Shown: positions 33,666-42,160, numbered from the stretch's first letter. The stretch: DNA of 64,000 bases from CAYQDF01 sp964416175 (GCA_964416175.1 CAYQDF010000004.1:8705-72704); one strand, 5' to 3'. Numbers and translations: made by a program. Notes: generated by a model from the letters alone, not told the origin.

Positions 33666-34490
33666 TCAGCTGGATGAATGGGTTTCCGTGGGCCTCTGTT
33701 GCCAGGATAAGCAGCGGGCTTCGATTAATACGACCAAACCGTAGAGCGTTAAGGCCATCCCCACCAGGGAAAAGACGGCCACGAAGACCAGCGCTGTGTC
33801 GAACTGGCCGCGGCCGACGTTGATCAGGAATCCGAGCCCGCGGTCAGCGCCGACGAACTCGCCCACCACCGCCCCGCTCACCCCCAGTGTGGCGCCGATG
33901 CGCAACCCGCCGAGGAACACCGGCAATGCGGCGGGCACCTCCAGCAGGGTGAACGTTTGCCAGCGTGTGGCCTGGAGAGAGCGCATCAGGTCGTGAAGCT
34001 CCTCCGGGACGGAGCGGAGGCCGACCACGGTGTTGACCAGGATCGGGAAGAATACGATCAGAGCGGAGATCAGCACCTTGGAAAGCAACCCGGTCTTGAA
34101 CCAGATCACGAGCAGGGGCGCGATGGCGACGATCGGGATCGACTGGCTGGCGACGATGTACGGCGCCAGGAACCGCTCGACGGCCGGCGACCGGGCCAGG
34201 AGATATCCCAGGGCCGTGGCCGCCAATGCGCCTACGGCCAGCCCGGAAAGCACCTCGCCCAGCGTCACCGCGGTGTGGTAGGCAAGCCGGCCATCGAGAA
34301 GCGACTCCCAGAAACGCTCCCACACCAGCGCAGGGGCCGGCAGGATGAATGCCGGGAACCGCCCCAGGCTGGCGACCAGGTGCCAGAGGACCACTGCCAG
34401 CCCGATAGAGACCGGCAGGATCAGGATTCCTCTCTTGCGAAGCTGCCGCGGTGCAGCGATCATGATTTTTCGTGACTGAGTCAGGTCCAC
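33666..34490 (-). CDS. ribX: ABC transporter permease, probable riboflavin uptake (RibX)
   Basis: 274 aa, six hydrophobic segments, with the EAA-type permease motif (the ISALIVFFPILVNTVVGL region and following helices, GGLRIGATLGVSGAVVGEFV). It is the first gene after the FMN riboswitch. GTG at 34490 with AGGGAAG upstream is the likely start; ATG at 34463 is an alternative. RibXYZ systems are known from Chloroflexi, where FMN riboswitches control them. Confidence 0.85.
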   Translation of the reverse strand: MDLTQSRKIMIAAPRQLRKRGILILPVSIGLAVVLWHLVASLGRFPAFILPAPALVWERFWESLLDGRLAYHTAVTLGEVLSGLAVGALAATALGYLLARSPAVERFLAPYIVASQSIPIVAIAPLLVIWFKTGLLSKVLISALIVFFPILVNTVVGLRSVPEELHDLMRSLQATRWQTFTLLEVPAALPVFLGGLRIGATLGVSGAVVGEFVGADRGLGFLINVGRGQFDTALVFVAVFSLVGMALTLYGLVVLIEARCLSWQQRPTETHSSS

Positions 34491-34508
34491 CGGCTACTTC
34501 CCTGGAGC

Positions 34509-34533
34509 AAAAATGCCCCGACATTTTCGGGGC
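34509..34533 (-). terminator. Second attenuator terminator of the ribXYZ leader
   Basis: On the minus strand GCCCCGA and TCGGGGC form a 7-bp stem with a 5-base loop, followed by ATTTTT. It lies 19 bases before the ribX start, downstream of another terminator. Confidence 0.7.
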
Positions 34534-34573
34534 AAGGAAGGAAAAACCGCTTAACGTAAGGCGCCTGCCGGAG

Positions 34574-34603
34574 AAAAAACCCGAAAACCAGTTGGTTTTC
34601 GGG
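34574..34603 (-). terminator. First attenuator terminator of the ribXYZ leader
   Basis: On the minus strand CCCGAAAACCA and TGGTTTTCGGG form an 11-bp stem with a 2-base centre, followed by six T. It lies 43 bases after the FMN aptamer and is the likely expression platform. Confidence 0.8.
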
Positions 34604-34645
34604 GTACACGGCAAGAGGCCACGCCAGATCAGGCGGATCCCGTTT

Positions 34646-34820
34646 GACCTTCTTCCATCCGGACTATACCGTCGGCTCCGGAGTTTCACCGGATCTGCGC
34701 TGGCATCCGCAGGAGAGTGATTGAATGGGCTGACGCCGCGCTCGTGGGCTGTACCACCGGTGGGGAATTACGAAGCAAACCAGGGTTGGCTGTTTGCCCG
34801 TTCACCCCGCCCCGAAGGTT
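34646..34820 (-). ncRNA. FMN riboswitch (RFN element)
   Basis: The 3' half matches the RFN consensus closely: GATCCGGTGAAACTCCGG, GAGCCGACGGTATAGTCC and GGATGGAAGAAGG, with the central AGCCCACGAGCG and ACCGGTGGT segments. P1 is CCTTC (34818-34814) paired with GAAGG. The P2 loop carries about 30 extra bases (34771-34800), including a hairpin of GCAAAC and GTTTGC. FMN binding should favour termination and reduce ribXYZ expression. Confidence 0.93.
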
Positions 34821-34840
34821 TAAGTATTGATTTACGTTGT

Positions 34841-34869
34841 ATTATATTCTCGATTGGATAAAAAATCAA
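34841..34869 (-). promoter_or_regulatory. Sigma-70-type promoter of the FMN riboswitch
   Basis: TTGATT (34869-34864), a 17-base spacer, and TATAAT (34846-34841). Transcription should start near 34834, 14 bases before the aptamer. Confidence 0.8.
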
Positions 34870-34927
34870 ACGTTTTTCTTTTTTTCACGATCTTGATCGC
34901 ATTCGATTTTGGATTGGGATTATCCTA

Positions 34928-34956
34928 TTGACAGGTGGAATTATCTATGTGATACT
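34928..34956 (+). promoter_or_regulatory. Strong sigma-70-type promoter of a short plus-strand transcript
   Basis: TTGACA (34928-34933), 17 bases, and GATACT (34951-34956) preceded by TGT (extended -10). Transcription should start near 34963. No ordinary gene follows on this strand; the next gene lies on the other strand. Confidence 0.7.
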
Positions 34957-35016
34957 CCCCCACTGTGGCAAGAGGCCACCACCCTTCGCTATCCCACCGA
35001 AGAGGAGGTGATGTCC

Positions 35017-35070
35017 ATGCATGACAGTACCAGACTCAGCGCTGCGGCATCCCTCCTCCTGAACGGATAA
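35017..35070 (+). CDS. Possible 17-aa leader peptide or small protein
   Basis: ATG at 35017 lies eight bases after AGGAGG (35003-35008) and opens a frame of 17 codons, MHDSTRLSAAASLLLNG, ending at TAA 35068. An ATG at 35011 in the same frame is too close to the site. The stop codon lies in the loop of the third hairpin of the transcript. Translation is plausible from the ribosome binding site alone; no homolog is known to me. Confidence 0.35.
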   Translation: MHDSTRLSAAASLLLNG

Positions 35071-35088
35071 GGAAGCCGCAGCGCGCCG

Positions 35089-35120
35089 GGGAGCCGTCGA
35101 TCCAGACGGCTCCCTGTGTT
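35089..35120 (+). terminator. Terminator-like hairpin ending the short transcript
   Basis: GGGAGCCGTC (35089-35098), loop GATCCA, GACGGCTCCC (35105-35114), then TGTGTTCTT, a weak T-rich tail. The 10-bp perfect stem could stop transcripts from either side, since the 3' end of the dehydrogenase gene lies at 35122. Confidence 0.5.
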
Positions 35121-35121
35121 C

Positions 35122-35967
35122 TTAATACTCGTAGAACCCTTTCCCTGACTTGCGCCCCAAATACCCCGCGTCCACCATTTTGCGGAGTAACGGCGCCGGG
35201 CGGTACTTGTCCTCTCCCAGATCGCGGTGCAACACTTCCATGACGAAAAGCACCACGTCCAGGCCGATCAGATCGCACAGCGCCAGCGGCCCGATCGGGT
35301 GGTTCATGCCCAGCTTCATCACTGTGTCGATGGCCTCCGGCGTGCCGATCCCCTCCTGCAGCGCAAAAATAGCCTCGTTGATCATCGGGCACAGGATGCG
35401 GTTCGAGATGAAACCCGGCGAATCCTTGGCTTCCACCGGCTCTTTGCCCATCTTCCGGGCGATCTCCACGGCGGTCGCCGTGGTCTCGTCGGAGGTGCTC
35501 AGCCCGCGGATGATCTCCACCAGGCGCATGAGCGGGACCGGGTTGAAGAAATGCATGCCGATTACCCTGTCCGGTCTCCGGGTCGCCGCGCCGATCTTGG
35601 TCAGGCTGATCGACGAAGTGTTGGACGCCAGGATAACCTCCGGGCGCGCCAGCCGGTCCAGGTCGTTGAAAATCTTCTGCTTCAATTCAGGGTTCTCCGT
35701 GGCAGCCTCGATCACCAGGTCGGCATCGGGGACACCAGCGAGGTCGGTCGCCGTGGCGATGCCTTCCGCTGCTTTCTTTTGTCCCTCGGTAATGGCGCCT
35801 TTGGATGCCAGTTTCTCAATCGAACGGGCGATCGCCGCCCGGCCGCGCTCGATCTGCTCGGTAACCACGTCCATCATCGTCACCTGAAATCCCGAGACCG
35901 CAGCAGTCTGGGCAATGCCGTTGCCCATCGTGCCCGCCCCAACCACAAATATCCGTCGAATCTCCAT
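35122..35967 (-). CDS. hbd: 3-hydroxybutyryl/3-hydroxyacyl-CoA dehydrogenase
   Basis: 281 aa. Rossmann motif VVGAGTMGNGIAQTAA at the N-terminus binds NAD(P). The catalytic His-Glu pair lies in GMHFFNPVPLMRLVEI, with Asn in SNTSSIS and the C-terminal NHPIGPLALCDLIGLD segment. It interconverts 3-hydroxyacyl- and acetoacetyl-CoA. GGGAGG five bases before ATG 35967 fixes the start. Thiolase is encoded 67 bases upstream in the same direction; together they act in short-chain fatty acid oxidation or C4 synthesis. Confidence 0.93.
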   Translation of the reverse strand: MEIRRIFVVGAGTMGNGIAQTAAVSGFQVTMMDVVTEQIERGRAAIARSIEKLASKGAITEGQKKAAEGIATATDLAGVPDADLVIEAATENPELKQKIFNDLDRLARPEVILASNTSSISLTKIGAATRRPDRVIGMHFFNPVPLMRLVEIIRGLSTSDETTATAVEIARKMGKEPVEAKDSPGFISNRILCPMINEAIFALQEGIGTPEAIDTVMKLGMNHPIGPLALCDLIGLDVVLFVMEVLHRDLGEDKYRPAPLLRKMVDAGYLGRKSGKGFYEY

Positions 35968-36034
35968 CCTGCCCTCCCTTTTTAATTTCCGATCTTTGAT
36001 CTCTGGTTTTTGATCGAAAAATCCTCTTTCCTTC

Positions 36035-37243
36035 TTACGCTTCCCTCTCCACTGCCATCGCCACCGCCTCCGCCCCTCCCAGGCAGAGGGCAGCAATACC
36101 GCGGCGAAGGCCGCGATCTCTTAGCGCGTAGATCAGCGTGGTCAGGATGCGCGCCCCGCTGGCGCCGATGGGGTGCCCGAGCGCGATGGCGCCTCCGTTG
36201 ACGTTGACTTTCCTCCAATCCCAGCCTTTCTCGGCAAGCGCACGGCCGTTCGCGAGCACCTGGGCGGCGAAAGCCTCGTTCAGCTCGATCAGGTCCACGT
36301 CATTCAGGCTCCACCCCACGCGATCCAGCAGCCTAGGGATGGCATGGGCTGGGGCATCGAACAGGTACTTCGGCTCGACCGCGGCCTGGGCGTACCCCAC
36401 GATGCGCGCCAGTGGGCGGACTCCCATCGTCTCCGCCAGGCTGCGGCTGGCGACTGTCACCGCCGCTGCCCCGTCATTTAAACCAGGTGCGTTGCCGGCG
36501 GTCACTCTGCCATCCTTCTGAAATGCCGGTTTTAGACCGGCCAGGACTTCCAGGGAGGTATCCCGGCGCGGGGTCTCGTCCGTGTCAAAGATAGTCATAT
36601 TTCCCTTGCGTCCGGGCACCTCTACCGGCACGATCTCGTCCTTGAACTTCCCGCTGTCGATGGCGGCGATCGCCTTCTGGTGGCTAGCCAGGGCATACTC
36701 GTCCATCGCCTGGCGGGTGACCTCGAACTCTTCCGCAATAAACTCCGCGGCGTCGCCCATCGCCCAATCTTCGAACGGGTCCCACAACCCATCAAGCAGC
36801 AGAGCGTCAGTCAGCTGCACATGGCCGAAGCGCAGCTCCCCTGAGCGTCCGAACACCAGGAAGGGTGCCCGGCTCATGCTTTCCATCCCGCCACAGACGA
36901 AAAGGTCCCCGTCACCTGCGCGCACCGATTGGGCTGCCAGCATGACGGATTTCAACCCCGAACCACACACCTTGTTGACGGTCGTCGCCCCGACGCTTTC
37001 CGGCAGCCCCGCGAAGATGGCAGCCTGACGGGCAGGATTCTGTCCCAATCCGGCTGAGACGACGTTGCCCATGATCACCTCGTCGATGGCAGCTGGGTGG
37101 GGGATGCCCGCTCTTTCTACGGCAGCTTTTACCACGATCGCTCCCAGGCGAATCGCAGGCAGCCCGCTGAGGCTGCCCTGAAACCGTCCGGAAGGCGTGC
37201 GCACCGCGCTCAGAATGAGAGGTTCACGATCGTTTTCATGCAT
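36035..37243 (-). CDS. Acetyl-CoA acetyltransferase (thiolase)
   Basis: 402 aa. The N-terminal ILSAVRTPSGRFQGSL, the active-site Cys in VNKVCGSGLKSV (near residue 93), the His in GGAIALGHPIGASGAR and the second Cys in LCLGGAEAVA are all present. The enzyme condenses or cleaves acetyl-CoA units. It precedes the 3-hydroxyacyl-CoA dehydrogenase gene, fitting a two-step pathway. Confidence 0.93.
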   Translation of the reverse strand: MHENDREPLILSAVRTPSGRFQGSLSGLPAIRLGAIVVKAAVERAGIPHPAAIDEVIMGNVVSAGLGQNPARQAAIFAGLPESVGATTVNKVCGSGLKSVMLAAQSVRAGDGDLFVCGGMESMSRAPFLVFGRSGELRFGHVQLTDALLLDGLWDPFEDWAMGDAAEFIAEEFEVTRQAMDEYALASHQKAIAAIDSGKFKDEIVPVEVPGRKGNMTIFDTDETPRRDTSLEVLAGLKPAFQKDGRVTAGNAPGLNDGAAAVTVASRSLAETMGVRPLARIVGYAQAAVEPKYLFDAPAHAIPRLLDRVGWSLNDVDLIELNEAFAAQVLANGRALAEKGWDWRKVNVNGGAIALGHPIGASGARILTTLIYALRDRGLRRGIAALCLGGAEAVAMAVEREA

Positions 37244-37348
37244 GGAAAGATCTCCTCTGAACAGTGAACATAGGCTCCAATGTCGGAAAGTTGCGATGAG
37301 AGCCGGTTGTTAAGGATAGGGATCCGATCCCCGACTTTGTGGATCAGA

Positions 37349-37831
37349 CTATTCCTCCCAGGCTTCTCTTACCCGGCGGTAAGTGTCCTCGAGCCGTTCG
37401 GGAAGCACGCGTGTCTGGCCCAGGGTTGCCATGAAGTTGGTGTCCCCGGTCCAGCGCGGCACGATGTGGAGGTGGATGTGGTCCGTAATGCCCGCTCCGG
37501 CGGCATCCCCGATATTGATCCCGATATTAAAACCTTCGGGTCGGTAAACCTTCTGCAGGACACCGATCGCCCTGGTCACGAGTTCGATGGCCTCTGCCCG
37601 AATTGCGGGATCGAGGCCTTCCAGGGAGGGTTCGTGAATGTAGGGCACAACCATCAAGTGACCGCTGGTATAGGGATAGCGGTTCAAGATGACAAAAGCC
37701 CGATCTCCCCGGAACACGATCAAATTATCGGGGCCGTCGGGCTGAGCCTGGGCATCACAGAACACGCATCCTTCCTCTTCTTTGTGTTTTTCGATGTACG
37801 TCATGCGCCAGGGAGACCAAATGTATTGCAT
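37349..37831 (-). CDS. HIT family nucleotide hydrolase/phosphorylase
   Basis: 160 aa. The histidine triad HIHLHIVPRW lies near residue 115, and the N-terminus MQYIWSPWRMTYI is typical of the Ap4A phosphorylase-like branch. CVFC near residue 22 is part of a zinc site in these proteins. The start at 37831 is chosen on this family N-terminus. It cleaves or phosphorolyses dinucleoside polyphosphates; the exact substrate is unknown. The gene is divergent from xseA. Confidence 0.88.
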   Translation of the reverse strand: MQYIWSPWRMTYIEKHKEEEGCVFCDAQAQPDGPDNLIVFRGDRAFVILNRYPYTSGHLMVVPYIHEPSLEGLDPAIRAEAIELVTRAIGVLQKVYRPEGFNIGINIGDAAGAGITDHIHLHIVPRWTGDTNFMATLGQTRVLPERLEDTYRRVREAWEE

Positions 37832-37909
37832 CGCTGATTGCTCGATCCGGATAGCAGGCGGCAACGCTGCACACCAAATTGTAGCAGAGAATCAACGCCC
37901 ACGGAATAG

Positions 37910-37938
37910 TTGACAACGCCGCTGAGGGCGAGTATCCT
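37910..37938 (+). promoter_or_regulatory. Promoter of xseA giving a leaderless mRNA
   Basis: TTGACA (37910-37915), 17 bases, TATCCT (37933-37938). Transcription should begin near 37945, two bases before the ATG at 37947, and there is no Shine-Dalgarno sequence. Confidence 0.7.
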
Positions 37939-37946
37939 CTCCGCAC

Positions 37947-39183
37947 ATGACCCAACTGCCCATGTTCACCACCCCTGCCTGGACGGTCACCGAACTGACG
38001 CGCTACCTGCGCGATCTGGTTGAGGGCGACGAATTGCTGCAGGACGTGTGGGTTGAAGGCGAGGTATCCAACGTCTCCCGGCCCGCCTCTGGACACCTGT
38101 ATTTCACGCTGAAGGATGCCGGAGCCGCCCTGCGCTGCGTTATGTGGCGTGGCGACCTCGCAAGCCAGAGCCTCTCCCCGCAGGTCGGCGACGCTGTCGA
38201 AGTGCACGGCTACCTGGGCATCTATGAGGTCGCGGGTAACTACCAGCTGTACGCCGACCTGATCCGCCCGGCCGGGATCGGCGCGCTGTACCAGGAATTC
38301 CTCAGGCTCAAGGCGCGTCTGGAGGCAGAGGGGCTCTTTGACCCGGCACGCAAACGTCCCATCCCCCGCTGGCCCGAGACGATCGGCATCGTCACTTCGC
38401 CGACGGGCGCGGCGCTGCGCGATATACTGAACACGCTCCGCCGCCGCTACCCCCTGGCGAAGGTGATCCTGGCGCCGACCCCTGTCCAGGGCGAGGAGGC
38501 GCCAGCGGGAATCCTGGCTGCCCTCGCCGCCCTCAACCGTCTGGTGCAGCCGGATGTGATCCTGCTCGCCCGTGGGGGAGGTTCGATCGAGGACCTGTGG
38601 GCCTTCAACGACGAACGGGTGGCGCGAGCGGTCGCTGCCTCTGCCGCGCCGGTCATCGCCGGCGTCGGTCACGAGACGGATTTCACCATCGCAGACTTCG
38701 CGGCGGACCTCCGCGCCCCCACCCCCACCGCAGCCGCGGAGCTGGCCACGCCCGACCGGGTCGAACTGCGCCAGGCGCTTGCCGAACAATCGCGCAACCT
38801 CGCCCGCTCATTCTCCACCCTCGTATTCGACAGGCGCAGGGAGTTGGATCACTTGATCAACCGCCTGGCCCTGCGGACCCCACTCGCCAGGATCCNNNNN
38901 NNNNNGGCAGCGCCTGGACGAGGTCTCGCATCGCGTGGCGACAGCCCTCTTACACACCTTGCGGGTCCAGCGAGCGCACCTGGAGGGCCTGGATTTGCGC
39001 CTGGCGGCCTTGAACCCCCTGGCGGTGCTCGACCGGGGATATGCCATCGTCAGGCATGTTGACGGGGGCGTGGTGCGCTCGGTGAACCAGGTTCAGGCCA
39101 GGGATAATATTCTGGTGCGCGTTGCCGACGGCGAGTTCAGCGCGCGGGTAGAAGGCCGCGGCAGCCAGGAGGCGATTTCTTGA
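37947..39183 (+). CDS. xseA: Exodeoxyribonuclease VII large subunit (interrupted by assembly gap)
   Basis: The N-terminal OB-fold (WTVTELTRYLRDLVEGDELLQDVWVEGEVSN) and the nuclease core (GIVTSPTGAALRDILN, LLARGGGSIEDLWAFNDE, AGVGHETDFTIADFAADLRAPTPTAAAE) are intact up to 38895. Ten N follow, and the C-terminus (LNPLAVLDRGYAIVRH) continues from 38906 in a different frame to TGA 39183. The frame change arises because the gap length is a placeholder, so this is not a frameshift in the organism. Some coiled-coil residues are missing. With XseB it degrades single-stranded DNA. Confidence 0.93.
38896..38905. other. Assembly gap (10 N)
   Basis: A run of exactly ten N within xseA marks a scaffold join of unknown true length. 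Confidence 0.99.
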
Positions 39184-39761
39184 CGGGGAGGCCTGATCCC
39201 GCCGCAGTCCTGTGCCCCAACTGCGGGGCATCCAGCCCTGCAGGGGTGGATACCTGCCCGGCCTGCGGAGCGCCCCTGCCCGCTCCACTGCAGGAATCCG
39301 GCTTCGGACCGGGACCCCAGGCAGGGGTAGGCCTGCAATCCCTGATCGACGAATCCCACGCCCAGCTGGTCACGACCAGCACAAACGCCTCTGAGACGGC
39401 CTTCGCAGTCAGCTGCACCCTTGGCGTGCTCGCGAGCGCCGCGCTTGGAGGGATCGTTTTTCTGGCTGTCCCAAGAGGATGGACTGTGCTGGCTGTGACT
39501 CTCTTGATCTCCGGATTGATCTCCGTGACGGTCTCTTCCCTGCTGGCGTCCCGCGCCAGGTCGGCTACCCTGCGGACGACGTTTGAACGGCGGGTCAGGC
39601 CGGAGATCTTGCGCTATCTGAATACCAGTGGACTGACGCGGCAGGAGCTGACCGCCTCGGCTGCCCTCCATCTCCCGGAGGATTCGCCTCTCCTGGCCCT
39701 TCTCTCTGGGGGAGACAGCCTGCAGGAACTTCCCAAAGGAGATGCTGGAAATGGATCCTGA
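39180..39761 (+). CDS. Zinc-ribbon membrane protein between xseA and xseB
   Basis: 193 aa. An N-terminal zinc ribbon (CPNCG and CPACG) is followed by a linker, two membrane helices near residues 80-100 and 103-125, and a cytoplasmic helical tail. The TTG start overlaps the xseA stop (TTGA), and the end overlaps xseB by 11 bases. No family is recognised. It is translated within the exonuclease VII operon, but this does not prove a link in function. Confidence 0.65.
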   Translation: MTGRPDPAAVLCPNCGASSPAGVDTCPACGAPLPAPLQESGFGPGPQAGVGLQSLIDESHAQLVTTSTNASETAFAVSCTLGVLASAALGGIVFLAVPRGWTVLAVTLLISGLISVTVSSLLASRARSATLRTTFERRVRPEILRYLNTSGLTRQELTASAALHLPEDSPLLALLSGGDSLQELPKGDAGNGS

Positions 39762-39987
39762 AGAAGGTGAAAAACCTGTGGAAGAGCTGACCTACGAGCA
39801 GGCTTTACACGAACTGGAAGCCATCGTGGCGGCTCTGGAGGATGCAGAGGGCTCGTTGGAGGATAGCCTGGCGCTTTTCGAACGCGGGCAGGCCCTGGTT
39901 CGCCACTGCGCCCGGCTGCTCGACCAGGCGGAGCTCAAAGTGCAGCAGCTGACAGGGGAAGAACTGGAGGACTTCAAGACGGATTAA
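39751..39987 (+). CDS. xseB: Exodeoxyribonuclease VII small subunit
   Basis: 78 aa. The YEQALHELEAIVAALE segment and the ALFERGQALVRHC segment are the family signature. AAAGGAG is nine bases before ATG 39751; an ATG at 39742 is too close to that site. It overlaps the upstream gene by 11 bases and forms the nuclease with XseA. Confidence 0.92.
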   Translation: MDPEEGEKPVEELTYEQALHELEAIVAALEDAEGSLEDSLALFERGQALVRHCARLLDQAELKVQQLTGEELEDFKTD

Positions 39988-40045
39988 TAGCGACCTCGAA
40001 AGAAACTCGCCACAAAGCCACGAATGTATCCTTGGCGATTTCCTG

Positions 40046-41659
40046 TTATCGAGAAGACTGCTTTGCAAAAACCGCTCGAAGCGATGTCCACAATCTTCGA
40101 TTCACCGCTCCTGCCAGCTCCCTGGCCTCCGCAACTCTCAAGACCAGGAGCAGCGCCCCGTAGATTCCCGCCGCCCCAGCCACACCCCCGAGGGTGATCA
40201 GCCAGGCTGGCCTGCCAGCAGTCAGGTTCATCCAGACCCACAGAGCCAGCGCCATCACGAGCGTCGCTGCGGCAGCCTGACCCGTCCCGGCCAGCACGCG
40301 CCCGCCTTCCAGCCCTCTCAGCCTGCCGCGCATCAGGTACAGGAGCCCTGCCATCTCAAGCGCCGTCGCCAGGGAGTTAGCCAGCGCCAGGCCGCCGTGC
40401 GGCATCCACCCCCAGCGGGCAAACAGCGTCGAAAATAGCAGGCTGAAGGCCAGGTTGAGGCTCATCGCCCCGACTCCGACCACCACCGGCGTGCGGGTAT
40501 CATGCATGGCGTAGAAGGCGCGCGACAGGACCTCTACGAGGGCATGCCCGACCAGTCCCGACGCGTACCACAGCAGCGCCCAGGCGACCAGCCCGGTTGA
40601 GCGGGCGGTGAACTCGCCGCGCTGGTAGAGCAGGACGATTACCGGTTCACGCAGCAGAATCAGGCCAATAGATGCCGGGATGGAGAGCAGCAGGACACCC
40701 CGCAGGCTTGCTGCCAGGGAGGCGCGCATTTCTCCCAGCCGGTCGCGGGCGAACTGGACCGAGAAGGTCGGCAGGGCAGCGATGGCGATCGACTGGGCGA
40801 TGGCCGCCTGCGGCATCAACATCAAGGCGAACGCGACGGCGATGCCGGTCACGCTGCCCTCTGCCATGTGCGAGGCCAGGTAGATGTTCACCCAAAAATT
40901 GAGCTGCACGACCGCTACTCCCAGCAGGCGCGGCAACATCAGCCTTCCCACTTCCCGCACCGCCGGAGAATCCAGGCCAAAACCAGGGTAATACTCGGCT
41001 TTCTGCCGCAACAGAGATGGGACCTGCAATGCCAGGTGCAGGCCCGCCCCAATCACGACACCCCACGCGAGGCCGTAGATTCCCAGGCGCGGCGTGAGGG
41101 CGAGCACGCCGAAGATCATGCCGGCCTGGTATAGTGCTGGCGCCAGGGCCGGGACGAAGAAGACCTGGTTGGAATTCAGGATGCCCATCGCCAGGCCGCT
41201 CAGGCTGAAGATCGCCGCCGAGGGCAGCATGATGCGCAGCAGGTCTACGGTGAGCGCCTCCTGCGCCGGATCCCCCGCGAAGCCAGGCGCCAGGACATAG
41301 CGCACGATCTGCGGCGCGAACAGCGCTGCGAGAGCCGCGAGAATGGACAGGATGGCCAGGATCAAGTTGGCAATCGCCGAAGCGAGCTGCCAGGCGCCGC
41401 GCCGATCTTCCTTTGCAAGCAGTGCTGTGAAGGTGGGGATGAACGCCGAAGCCAGCGCGCCTCCCGCAACCAGGTTGAAGAGAGTCTCGGAGACGCGGTT
41501 GGCGGCATTGAAAGCGTCCATTTCCCCGCTGGTGCCAAAGGCGTTGAGAACGACCACCTGGCGTGCAAGTCCGGTGAGGTTGCTCAGGATAAAAGCCGCC
41601 ATCACCACCCCCGCAGCCCGGGCGATCTGGCGGTTCGCCCCCTCGTTCGAGGTGTCCAC
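40046..41659 (-). CDS. murJ: Lipid II flippase MurJ
   Basis: 537 aa, 14 predicted membrane helices. The N-terminal region (ARQVVVLNAFGTSGEMDAFNAANRVSE) carries the conserved positions of MurJ, the peptidoglycan precursor flippase. MOP superfamily. The start is GTG at 41659, with TATAAT (extended TGATATAAT) ending eight bases upstream, so the mRNA is probably leaderless. A monoderm or diderm envelope both fit; no LPS genes are visible. Confidence 0.92.
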   Translation of the reverse strand: MDTSNEGANRQIARAAGVVMAAFILSNLTGLARQVVVLNAFGTSGEMDAFNAANRVSETLFNLVAGGALASAFIPTFTALLAKEDRRGAWQLASAIANLILAILSILAALAALFAPQIVRYVLAPGFAGDPAQEALTVDLLRIMLPSAAIFSLSGLAMGILNSNQVFFVPALAPALYQAGMIFGVLALTPRLGIYGLAWGVVIGAGLHLALQVPSLLRQKAEYYPGFGLDSPAVREVGRLMLPRLLGVAVVQLNFWVNIYLASHMAEGSVTGIAVAFALMLMPQAAIAQSIAIAALPTFSVQFARDRLGEMRASLAASLRGVLLLSIPASIGLILLREPVIVLLYQRGEFTARSTGLVAWALLWYASGLVGHALVEVLSRAFYAMHDTRTPVVVGVGAMSLNLAFSLLFSTLFARWGWMPHGGLALANSLATALEMAGLLYLMRGRLRGLEGGRVLAGTGQAAAATLVMALALWVWMNLTAGRPAWLITLGGVAGAAGIYGALLLVLRVAEARELAGAVNRRLWTSLRAVFAKQSSR

Positions 41660-41689
41660 AAGGGGAGATTATATCAACGCGAGGGAAAT

Positions 41690-41712
41690 CAGGGGACAGG
41701 GGTGAAGGGATA
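41690..41712 (+). repeat. Degenerate purine-rich short repeat
   Basis: ATCAGGGGACAGGGGTGAAGGGA resembles the 801-830 and 1830-1858 elements. It lies just upstream of the murJ promoter, in the gap before cutA. Confidence 0.3.
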
Positions 41713-41830
41713 GTTTGAAAAGATTCGTGTAAGTCGCTGGCTTCCGTATCCCCGGCATTCCTCGAAGATAATATTAAAGGTAAAATCGCACGCAGCCGTG
41801 TTCAGATGATAAAAATAAGGAAAAAGGATC

Positions 41831-42160
41831 ATGGATATCCAACACATCATCGTCTACATCACTACCCCGGATCGAGGCACCGGCGAGACCATCGCCGGGG
41901 CGCTGATCGAGCGGAAGCTGGCTGCCTGCGTCAACTTGACGCCGGTCCACTCTATTTACCGGTGGGAAGGGCAGGTGGCCCGGGAAGATGAGACCCTGCT
42001 GATCATCAAGACTCGCGCCGACCTGTTCGAAACCCAGCTCCTCGCGGCGGTTCGCGAGCTCCACCCCTATGAAGTGCCGGAGATCATCGCCCTGCCGGTA
42101 GTGCTGGGCGCGCCCGGGTACTTAAAGTGGATCGACGAGGAGACCGGAGCAGGTAGCTGA
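41831..42160 (+). CDS. cutA: Divalent-cation tolerance protein CutA
   Basis: 109 aa. The whole length matches the CutA1 trimer fold: ITTPDRGTGETIAGALIERKLAACVN, YRWEGQV and the ELHPYEVPEIIALPV segment, including the conserved Tyr and Pro residues. AAGGAAAAAGGATC upstream contains the ribosome binding site. CutA1 binds copper in vitro, but its cellular role is unclear. Confidence 0.93.
   Translation: MDIQHIIVYITTPDRGTGETIAGALIERKLAACVNLTPVHSIYRWEGQVAREDETLLIIKTRADLFETQLLAAVRELHPYEVPEIIALPVVLGAPGYLKWIDEETGAGS

Larger units (their letters stand above)
34963..35120 (+). ncRNA. Candidate structured small transcript
   Basis: The predicted RNA holds four local hairpins: GTGGC-aagag-GCCAC (34965-34979), CTTCG...CGAAG (about 34984-35002), GCTGCGGC (35041-35048) with GCCGCAGC (35075-35082), and GGGAGCCGTC with GACGGCTCCC (35089-35114). 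AGGAGG at 35003-35008 and a 17-codon frame lie between the second and third. No known RNA family is recognised. Confidence 0.45.

Noticed and set aside
34646..34820. TPP riboswitch for the NMT1-type transporter
   Set aside because: The sequence has the RFN consensus and not the THI element; the cargo is therefore riboflavin-related.
37947..39062. Frameshift or pseudogene in xseA
   Set aside because: The change of frame lies exactly at the ten-N gap, so it is an assembly placeholder.
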